Source: Verrucomicrobiota bacterium (GTDB taxonomy: Bacteria > Verrucomicrobiota > Verrucomicrobiia > Verrucomicrobiales > Verrucomicrobiaceae). From it: a stretch of 7,840 nucleotides of DNA. Below, in pieces: positions 1-5,639 of the stretch; positions within the stretch are counted from its first letter, which is position 1, and every line of letters starts with the position of its first letter. Position numbers and translations under genes: made by a program. Location of the stretch: contig VFKY01000392.1 of assembly GCA_009885275.1 (NCBI GenBank), positions 1 through 7,840 on the forward strand, read 5' to 3'. The notes under the pieces were generated by a model. It did no database searches and was not told the DNA's origin. It was given only the letters and a program-made list of their open reading frames with translations.

Positions 1-681
1 GCTAAGCGTTTCTCCAAATCCTGGCAGAGGTCTTGTTGTCTTGAGCTCTTCATTGAGGACGGGCGGATTGGCTGATACATGTTTCACCGCCCATCGGGCA
101 AAAAGTGGACCCGCCACGGCCGCCGTAGGGAGTCCGACGAGGAAGCCTAGCGCCAGCACCATCCCGGTGTTGGCATGCAGAGCGTCAATGGCAACCACGG
201 GACCGGGATGCGGTGGCATGAGCCCGTGCATGACCGACAAAAAAGAAAGCATCGGGATGGCGAGCAGCAAAAAGGGCTTTTTAGTCTCAGTGGAAAGAGT
301 GATCAGGACGGGCAGTAAGAGCAGCAATCCCACGGCAAACCATGTGACCAAACCTACCGAGAGTGCCAGTGCGGCGATACACCAGCCGACCCGTGCGGGA
401 CCAAAAAAGATGCTGAAGTGTTTCGCCAACACTTTGGCTCCACCGGATTCCGCGAGGAGTTTCCCCAACATGGCTCCTAGCGCGATCACCGAGGCGATGC
501 CAGCAAGTGTCGCTCCCAGACCATCATGAAAAAACTTTAATGCCGTGAGGGCTGGCAGACCTGCGCCTACTCCGACGATCAGGGAGGCGATAAGTAGGGC
601 GAGGAAGGCATTGATTTTCCCCCAGGTTACGAGCAGGACAAGAACGATGATGGCACCGAGGGCGAGCAGTAGGAGCGACAT
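1..681 (-). CDS. GntP-family permease (gluconate/D-serine type), N-terminal half only
   Basis: Inner-membrane proton symporter of the GntP family, whose members import gluconate, other sugar acids or D-serine. The first 227 residues are present with no stop; E. coli GntT is about 440 residues, so roughly half lies beyond the left edge. The protein is nearly all hydrophobic, with membrane segments near residues 2-20, 23-42, 57-77, 100-127, 137-151 and 171-190. Two stretches identify the family: LGAMLGKLLAESGGA (about 68-82) and HGLMPPHPGP (152-161). The start is an ATG 23 bases after the stop of the RidA-family gene, so the two are probably co-transcribed; no Shine-Dalgarno sequence is visible. 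Odd point: where GntT from memory has FYEVG, this protein reads WFAVG (114-118), so a membrane glutamate seems to be alanine. Family call is firm; the substrate cannot be read from the sequence. Confidence 0.9.
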   Translation of the reverse strand, partial: MSLLLLALGAIIVLVLLVTWGKINAFLALLIASLIVGVGAGLPALTALKFFHDGLGATLAGIASVIALGAMLGKLLAESGGAKVLAKHFSIFFGPARVGWCIAALALSVGLVTWFAVGLLLLLPVLITLSTETKKPFLLLAIPMLSFLSVMHGLMPPHPGPVVAIDALHANTGMVLALGFLVGLPTAAVAGPLFARWAVKHVSANPPVLNEELKTTRPLPGFGETLS

Positions 682-704
682 GAATGAAAATAGTAGAACT
701 AAGA

Positions 705-1166
705 TTACACGAGTTCGAAAATTGCTTCAATTTCCACCGCGATATTTCCAGGTAACGATCCCATGCCAACGGCACTGCGGGCACCGATACCATCCGCAGA
801 GCCAAATACCTCAGCAAACAATTCACTGCATCCATTAATGACTTTGGGGTGATCTTGAAAATCAGCGGTGGAGTTGACCATTCCGAGGACTTTAACAACA
901 CGTTTGATGGAGTCGAGTGAACCAAACCGAGTTCGCAAGGTGGAAAGTATCGCTAGTCCCACCTGACGGGCTGCGGCATGTCCATCGTCGAGAGTTAAAT
1001 CTGAGCCTACCCGACCTGTGATGAGTGAGCCGTCTGTGCGTAAGGGGCCGTGTCCAGAAACATAAGCTAACCCTTGAACTACCACCATTGGACGATACAC
1101 GGCAACAGGCGTTGGGGCGGGAGGCAGAGTGAGTGTGAGTTGATTAAAGCGTTCTTCGTGAGTCAT
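705..1166 (-). CDS. RidA/YjgF/YER057c/UK114-family protein (enamine/imine deaminase-like)
   Basis: 153-residue cytosolic protein of the RidA (YjgF/YER057c/UK114) family. Classical RidA hydrolyses the reactive enamine/imine products, such as 2-aminoacrylate, released by pyridoxal-phosphate dehydratases. The C-terminal signature is clear: GARSAVGMGSLPGN (128-141) followed by VEIEAIFEL (144-152). Arg130 and Glu145 align with catalytic Arg105 and Glu120 of E. coli RidA at the same 15-residue spacing, so deaminase activity is plausible. Also typical are VQGLAYVSGHGPL near residues 30-42 and the central helix around 60-80. It is about 25 residues longer than classical RidA (128), mostly at the N-terminus, which fits a divergent subfamily. 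It is the first gene of a probable operon with the GntP permease 23 bases downstream; that context suggests detoxifying a by-product of catabolism of the imported compound. Family call is strong, substrate unknown. Confidence 0.9.
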   Translation of the reverse strand: MTHEERFNQLTLTLPPAPTPVAVYRPMVVVQGLAYVSGHGPLRTDGSLITGRVGSDLTLDDGHAAARQVGLAILSTLRTRFGSLDSIKRVVKVLGMVNSTADFQDHPKVINGCSELFAEVFGSADGIGARSAVGMGSLPGNIAVEIEAIFELV

Positions 1167-1431
1167 AGCTCGGAATTCCAGGGGCTTAGTTAAAGTAATT
1201 ATTTACCGTCACACCATCCAAGCGAATTCATGGTAAAATCGCAATACCTGAGTGAGTTTTTACGCGAGCCATTGTGATTTTAGAAATGAGGGGCATTACT
1301 CAGTCACTGCAAATTCCGGTGAAAGAAGTACGGCCTGACAAAGTTCCTCCCAAGCGGTTAGGGGTTTTGCAGGTTTATTGGATTCCATCCTGAGGGTGTG
1401 ATGAGAATCTGTCTCGTGGTATCAATACGAA

Positions 1432-1474
1432 CACAGGTTGCAAACCTGTGATACACTCAGGCTGGAAGCCCGAG
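1432..1474. repeat. Tandem pair of 19-base palindromic hairpins with three-base loops
   Basis: Two inverted repeats of identical geometry (8-base arm, 3-base loop, 8-base arm) lie 5 bases apart at 1432-1450 and 1456-1474. The first pairs CACAGGTT with AACCTGTG around GCA and is perfect. The second pairs CTCAGGCT with AGCCCGAG around GGA and has one A-C mismatch. Aligned, the units agree at 13 of 19 positions, and two arm differences are paired changes that keep the stem (A-T to T-A, T-A to C-G). A further GTAT (1419-1422) could pair with ATAC (1451-1454) to lengthen the first stem across a bulge. This resembles REP-like intergenic repeats; copy number elsewhere in the genome is unknown. Confidence 0.7.
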
Positions 1475-1508
1475 TTAGTGCGCTGTGGAGCTAGTGCATT
1501 ATTGTCAG

Positions 1509-1535
1509 CCCCTTAGCAAGGGGTAGATATCTACC
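1509..1535 (-). terminator. Stem-loop plus overlapping 14-base palindrome, possible 3' end of the uppP transcript
   Basis: A perfect 6-base stem with a 3-base loop (CCCCTT, AGC, AAGGGG; 1509-1523) overlaps by 2 bases a perfect 14-base palindrome, GGTAGATATCTACC (1522-1535). In the minus direction these lie about 20-45 bases after the uppP stop, where a terminator would be expected. The stem is not followed by a run of T in that direction, so it is not a standard intrinsic terminator. It could instead be a 3'-end stabilising hairpin or another member of the nearby repeat cluster. The pairing is certain; the function is a guess. Confidence 0.35.
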
Positions 1536-1554
1536 AAGCGCAGAGCTATATACC

Positions 1555-2343
1555 TTATTTTACAAACCAGACCAATAGTACGGCCCCCAAAAGAATTCGA
1601 TACACGGCAAAACCCGTAAAATTGTGATGTTGCACATAACGGATGAGCCACTTCACGACGACGAATGCGGCGATGGCTGCGGCAACGAAACCGAAGGCGA
1701 TATGAGTCCAGTTTTCTGGAGCGTGAGAAGTATCTTTAAGGGCTTTGTATAATTCATACCCTCCTGCCGCCAGCAAGGTGGGAATGCCAAGGAGGAAGCT
1801 AAACTGTGTGGCTGCTGGGCGGGCCAGACCTAGCATCATTGCCAGCATGATGGTCGTGCCTGAACGTGAAGCACCTGGAAAGGCTGCGGCGATGAGTTGG
1901 GCAATTCCGAAGGTAATGGCGATTGCCCAAGTGATGGTGTCATCCATAGATCGCTTCTTACTCCATTGCTCGACGAAGATAATGATGAAGCCACCGATGA
2001 GCGTGGCCCATGCCACAGGCGTTACATTTTCGGCATCAAGCTTCAGCCCGAGTTTTTTGAGAATTAGCCCACCGACGCCGGTGATGAGAAATGCCACGGT
2101 GAGTTTGATGGTGAAGTCACGATTTGTCGGATCATTCAAACCAAATAATAAAGTGCAGAGTCTTTTCCAAAAGAGGGGAATCAGCGCCAGTGCTGCGCCG
2201 CATTGTATCACGACATTAAAGACCTCACCCTGCTTAGGCAGCCACTGTTGGGCGATGAGTAGGTGACCCGTGGATGAGACAGGGATGAATTCGGTGAGTC
2301 CTTCAATTAGGCCGAGGATGATGACAGAGAGCCAGTCGGGCAT
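1555..2343 (-). CDS. uppP: Undecaprenyl-diphosphatase (UppP/BacA)
   Basis: Integral inner-membrane phosphatase that converts undecaprenyl diphosphate to undecaprenyl phosphate, recycling the carrier lipid for peptidoglycan and other surface polymers; extra copies can give bacitracin resistance. At 262 residues it is close to E. coli UppP (273). Both family motifs are intact: GLIEGLTEFIPVSSTGH (11-27), giving acidic Glu14 and Glu18 plus Ser24 and His27, and FPGASRSGTT (155-164), with Arg160 as the catalytic arginine. The stretch around 171-189 (LARPAATQFSFLLGIPT) is also typical. Hydrophobic segments cover most of the chain. The ATG start fits the family N-terminus; upstream there is an AT-rich 10-base palindrome, ATTTATAAAT (2342-2351), but no Shine-Dalgarno sequence. 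The gene is divergent from a secreted peptidoglycan hydrolase. Very confident assignment. Confidence 0.97.
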   Translation of the reverse strand: MPDWLSVIILGLIEGLTEFIPVSSTGHLLIAQQWLPKQGEVFNVVIQCGAALALIPLFWKRLCTLLFGLNDPTNRDFTIKLTVAFLITGVGGLILKKLGLKLDAENVTPVAWATLIGGFIIIFVEQWSKKRSMDDTITWAIAITFGIAQLIAAAFPGASRSGTTIMLAMMLGLARPAATQFSFLLGIPTLLAAGGYELYKALKDTSHAPENWTHIAFGFVAAAIAAFVVVKWLIRYVQHHNFTGFAVYRILLGAVLLVWFVK

Positions 2344-2586
2344 TTATAAATTTTTCGGGGGTTAAGCCGCATACGATGCCGGAGGTAAGGCGATCTGCAA
2401 CTAATGGGATATCATTGTCTCAGATATAATTATGCAAATTCAACATGCTAACTCTGTGTTTCACGTTAGATTTCAGACCGGTTGTTTTAGAAACAGCTTA
2501 GATTCAACATCATTTTCTTTTCAACTGTCGCAGAACCGATGCATTGCCTCAGAAACCAGACTCGATTTTATAATAAGAATCTAAGA
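2344..2586. promoter_or_regulatory. Divergent intergenic region between uppP and the M23 peptidase gene
   Basis: Promoters for both divergent genes should lie here. A perfect TATAAT hexamer at 2425-2430 (+) is the best -10 candidate for the peptidase gene, but no good -35 sits 16-18 bases upstream, so it is only suggestive. The minus strand offers only weak matches for uppP. A 9-base direct repeat, ATTCAACAT, occurs at 2438-2446 and 2502-2510; two such copies between divergent genes could be a regulator site or chance. The last 48 bases are in frame with the peptidase and would extend it by 16 residues if an upstream ATG at 2539 were used. Confidence 0.35.
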
Positions 2587-3507
2587 ATGAAGTTCTGGTC
2601 GTCTGCGGCTTTGTGTTTACTGGTATTGGGGGCTCTGTCCCATTGGTTATGTTCCGCTGAAACAGCGCGTTGTTATTTGGCGGAAGGGTTTGATTATCCT
2701 GTCGGCAAGCCGAACGCGGTGGGGTATTACAAGGCTCGAGGCTTCTGGCCAAATGGTCACCTTGGTGAAGATTGGAATGGTGGTAGTGGTGGAGATTCGG
2801 ATGAAGGTGACCCCATCTATGCCATGGGGAATGGCATTGTGGTCTTTTCTGATGATGTGCGCGTCGGTTGGGGTAATTGTGTCATCATTCGGCATGTTTA
2901 TCGTGAAGCAACGGGCAAGATCGAGATGGTTGATTCTCTTTCAGGTCATCTTTTGGAACGAAAAGTAAAGGTTGGCCAACTTGTTGAGAAGGGGCAGTTG
3001 ATAGGACTGATGGGAGGGAATAACGGGATGTACCCTGTGCATTTACATTTTGAAGTTCGCAAGAATTTGAACATTGGCATGAACCGCTCCCAGTTTGCGC
3101 GTGATTACTCGAACTACTACAGTCCCACCGCATTTATTGAGGCGCACCGTCACCTCTCGGCGGATTCGAAGCGATATGAGATCCCAATTAATACCTTTGC
3201 GCCTTATGGGGGTGAAGTCACTGGAGACCAAAAATCTGCGGCAGGTGTTACCTCCTCCGGTGGTGTCATTCGCACGGGTAAGGGGTTAAGCATTCCTGTG
3301 ATCAATGGTTCCGGAGGATACACCCCAGGTTCAGGTATCTATGGGGTTGATAAAATCAAAGGTGGAAGCTCCGCGCCGGTTACTCCTCCCATTAAATCGG
3401 TTGAGGGGGCGCCTGTCGTTCCTGAGTCAAAAGATGATTTCTGGTCTCGTCTCAAATTAAAGATGGCGGACGGTCAGGTCACTACGGGTATTGAGGAGAA
3501 AAAATAG
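2587..3507 (+). CDS. Secreted M23-family metallopeptidase (LytM/lysostaphin-type peptidoglycan hydrolase)
   Basis: Exported zinc peptidase of family M23, which cuts peptide bridges in peptidoglycan. I start it at 2587 (306 residues) because MKFWSSAALCLLVLGAL is a good signal peptide, with likely cleavage after CSA near residue 24; an in-frame ATG at 2539 would put 16 polar residues in front of it. Numbered from 2587, the zinc-site pattern is complete: GHLGED gives His58 and Asp62, SGHLL gives His121, and HLHFEV gives His152 and His154. A glycine/acidic insert, GGSGGDSDEG (65-74), follows the first motif, where most family members are shorter. The C-terminal 100 or so residues are rich in Gly, Ser and Pro and look like a flexible tail. 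There is no lipobox. It diverges from uppP and converges tightly with the helicase gene. An active hydrolase is likely; the exact bond cut is unknown. Confidence 0.92.
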   Translation: MKFWSSAALCLLVLGALSHWLCSAETARCYLAEGFDYPVGKPNAVGYYKARGFWPNGHLGEDWNGGSGGDSDEGDPIYAMGNGIVVFSDDVRVGWGNCVIIRHVYREATGKIEMVDSLSGHLLERKVKVGQLVEKGQLIGLMGGNNGMYPVHLHFEVRKNLNIGMNRSQFARDYSNYYSPTAFIEAHRHLSADSKRYEIPINTFAPYGGEVTGDQKSAAGVTSSGGVIRTGKGLSIPVINGSGGYTPGSGIYGVDKIKGGSSAPVTPPIKSVEGAPVVPESKDDFWSRLKLKMADGQVTTGIEEKK

Positions 3508-3511
3508 CAAC

Positions 3512-5515
3512 TCAAGAGATGATCTCAACAGGGCAAGGTGGCATCGCTTTGAGAAAAGCTCGACCATAGGGTTTGGTGAGGATGCGATTATCAAGAATGG
3601 CGCAGATGCCTTGATCGCGTTTGGAGCGAATGAGTCTGCCAACGCCCTGACGCAGTTTGAGGATGGCTTCGGGCACAGAGTATTCGATAAAAGGATTACC
3701 TCCGTTCTCTTCAATGTGTTCCAGTCTCGCTGCCGTAAGTGGATGATCTGGCACCGCGAAGGGAAGCTTGGTGATGATGACATTACTTAGTGCTTCTCCT
3801 GGTACATCTACCCCGGTCCAGAAGCTCTCGGTGCCAAAGAGAATGCTGTGCGTATCTTTGCGAAACTCGATGAGCATTTGATGACGTGGAAGTTTGCGTC
3901 CCTGCACGAGCAATGTCCATCTGCGCTTTTCGCAGAATGCTTCCATCTGTTCGGCGATGCGGTTCATCTGCGTATAACTAGTAAAGAGCACAAAGGCACG
4001 TCCTTGTGAGAGGTCGAGAAAATGTTCAATCCAGAGGGGGAGCGCGGCTTCGTGCTCCTTGGTTCCCGGTGGCGGCATGGATTTCACGAGATAGAGCCGC
4101 ATCTGTTTGGAAAAATCAAAAGGACTGGCGATACTTACGGCCACGGTGTCACTGGCTCCAACACGGTTGCGGAAGTAACGCAGGTCATCACCATCTCCAG
4201 CGCCCAGTGTGGCGCTGGTGAGGATGCAGGCGCGATCGCCTCGAAAAAAAAGTTTCCCCAATTGTTCACTGACATCAATGGGCGCGCTGTGCAGGCTGAC
4301 CGCATGATTTTCACCGTGACTACGTTCAACCCAGTAAACGTGATTTTCTTCACCCTGGTCGAGAAATGCGACCACACTGCTTCGCACTGCGATAAGACGT
4401 CTCGCGAGATCGTGAAATTCTAAACGCGTGTTTTCATTCTTTGCGGCATCACCTGCTGATTTGGCGCGTTCGATGACTTTAAAGAGAGGGAGACTCAAGG
4501 TGTCCTCGACCAGTCCGGTCTCGCGAACTCGAGACTCTCTCGATTGAGGGTTTTGAAAATGAGCAGAAACTTCCACCGCACGAAAGAACATTTCTAAAGC
4601 ATCTAACGCGTCAGTCACAACTCTTGAACCTGCGGCATCGCTTTGGTGGGGGAAGTAACCCTTGCGAGTGCGAGGATTAAAGAGACGTTGTAATTCAAAT
4701 CGGATATTACTTTCTGAAAGATGAATACCGAAGGCGCGCGCAGCAACGCTCTCGATGGTATGAGCTTCGTCTACGATGAGGAAGTCGTGGGGATATAGAA
4801 AATTGGCATCCTCAGGCAACACATCCTCGGTGGAAGAAAGTAGCGTGAAGAACAGAGTATGATTCATGACAATCACGTCCGCTTCGGCCATTCGTCGGCG
4901 CACTGCTTGATAAAAACACCGCGTGCCACCGCAACGCCGAGCAGTGCAAACATGAGCTTCACTGCAAACTTGGGACCAAACCTTGGGTGAAGGAGAGAAG
5001 TCGAGATCACTCAAGCTGCCGTCATGAGTTTTTTGACTCCATTCCCAGAGAAGTTTTAGCTCTGCTTGTTCACTGGAAGTAAAAAGATCTGGGGTGCCCT
5101 GAAAAGCTCGATCGAGACGTTGCGGGCAGAGATAGTTGCCGCGACCTTTGAGTAGCTCTGCGTGAAAGGGGGTTTGGATAATTTTTTGAACGATAGGCAA
5201 ATCTTTGTGAATGAGTTGCTCTTGAAGATTGATCGTATGGGTTGTGATGATGGCTTTACGTTTGTTCTCGACCGCAAAAGTGACTGCGGGTAAAAGATAG
5301 GCGAGGGATTTGCCAACCCCCGTCGCGGCTTCGATGACGACTGGCCTTGTCTTCTCCAGTGCTTTGCCTACAATTTTGGCCATGCGTTGCTGCTGTGGTC
5401 GGAATTCAAAGTCGGGCGACTGGGCGAGGATGCCATCTGCCGAAAAGGCCTGTGACATACGCTCGGCAAGCGAGGGTAGCGCGGCGCTTTCTGCATCAGA
5501 GGCAAGGTGAATCAT
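3512..5515 (-). CDS. dinG: DinG/YoaA-family ATP-dependent DNA helicase with iron-sulfur cluster
   Basis: Superfamily 2 helicase of the XPD/DinG type, which unwinds 5'-to-3' and acts in repair and in resolving unusual DNA structures. I prefer the ATG at 5515 (667 residues); a TTG at 5551 would add 12 residues. Numbered from 5515, the motifs run in order: Q-like FRPQQQRM (38-45), Walker A AATGVGKS (63-70, Lys69), Ia TTHTINLQEQL (91-101), DEAH box (249-252), motif III LTSATL (432-437), motif V GTESFWTGVDVPGE (561-574) and motif VI QGVGRLIRSKRD (623-634). Cysteines 130, 184, 190, 195 and 200 lie in the iron-sulfur region, five candidates for four ligands, followed by the typical ADVIVMNHTL (212-221). 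Length fits between E. coli YoaA (636) and DinG (716), and I cannot decide between these two orthologues. No LexA-like operator was recognised upstream. Confidence 0.95.
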   Translation of the reverse strand: MIHLASDAESAALPSLAERMSQAFSADGILAQSPDFEFRPQQQRMAKIVGKALEKTRPVVIEAATGVGKSLAYLLPAVTFAVENKRKAIITTHTINLQEQLIHKDLPIVQKIIQTPFHAELLKGRGNYLCPQRLDRAFQGTPDLFTSSEQAELKLLWEWSQKTHDGSLSDLDFSPSPKVWSQVCSEAHVCTARRCGGTRCFYQAVRRRMAEADVIVMNHTLFFTLLSSTEDVLPEDANFLYPHDFLIVDEAHTIESVAARAFGIHLSESNIRFELQRLFNPRTRKGYFPHQSDAAGSRVVTDALDALEMFFRAVEVSAHFQNPQSRESRVRETGLVEDTLSLPLFKVIERAKSAGDAAKNENTRLEFHDLARRLIAVRSSVVAFLDQGEENHVYWVERSHGENHAVSLHSAPIDVSEQLGKLFFRGDRACILTSATLGAGDGDDLRYFRNRVGASDTVAVSIASPFDFSKQMRLYLVKSMPPPGTKEHEAALPLWIEHFLDLSQGRAFVLFTSYTQMNRIAEQMEAFCEKRRWTLLVQGRKLPRHQMLIEFRKDTHSILFGTESFWTGVDVPGEALSNVIITKLPFAVPDHPLTAARLEHIEENGGNPFIEYSVPEAILKLRQGVGRLIRSKRDQGICAILDNRILTKPYGRAFLKAMPPCPVEIIS

Positions 5516-5639
5516 CTTTAGTTCGTTACGTGCGAAGCAGAGTGGACGCAAGGCGCTTACTTACCGACTTGTCCTAACTTGGGGGCAGGGACACCCTCAC
5601 TTGACTCAGGGCGCTTTATGTTGAAGTCTCAGTCCGCGA
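5516..5639. promoter_or_regulatory. Divergent intergenic region between the helicase and permease genes
   Basis: About 124 bases that should carry promoters for both divergent genes, fewer if the helicase starts at the TTG at 5551. A TTGACT at 5601-5606 (+) resembles a -35 box, but nothing like a -10 lies 16-18 bases downstream, so I do not call a promoter. A short AGGG-ACA-CCCT inverted repeat is present at about 5587-5597. No ribosome site precedes either start. Confidence 0.3.

Larger units (their letters stand above)
1167..1554. other. 388-base intergenic region with several hairpins
   Basis: Gap between the end of uppP and the start of the RidA-family gene, both on the minus strand. It must hold the 3' end of the uppP transcript and probably the promoter for the RidA-permease pair, but I found no -35/-10 pair good enough to call. 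The half near uppP (about 1419-1535) is rich in short inverted repeats, listed separately. A perfect 8-base palindrome, GGAATTCC, lies at 1172-1179 just upstream of the RidA start. A 35-codon open frame at 1286-1393 (+) has no ribosome site and is not called as a gene. No tRNA, riboswitch or mobile element was recognised. Confidence 0.6.

Noticed and set aside
41..529. Plus-strand 162-residue open frame
   Set aside because: It lies opposite the GntP permease, which has clear family motifs. The predicted protein is a Ser/Thr/Pro/Lys-rich composition typical of the reverse of a membrane gene.
524..925. Minus-strand 133-residue open frame
   Set aside because: It overlaps the RidA gene and the permease start in another frame and shows no motif.
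1419..1535. CRISPR array or transposon ends
   Set aside because: The inverted repeats are too few and irregularly spaced for CRISPR, and no transposase or target duplication is seen.
1745..2266. Plus-strand 173-residue open frame
   Set aside because: Antisense shadow of uppP, whose catalytic motifs are intact on the other strand.
4022..4423. Plus-strand 133-residue open frame inside the helicase gene
   Set aside because: Antisense to an uninterrupted helicase with all motifs in order; no independent support.
5601..5620. TTGACT as a promoter -35 box upstream of the permease
   Set aside because: No acceptable -10 hexamer lies 16-18 bases downstream.
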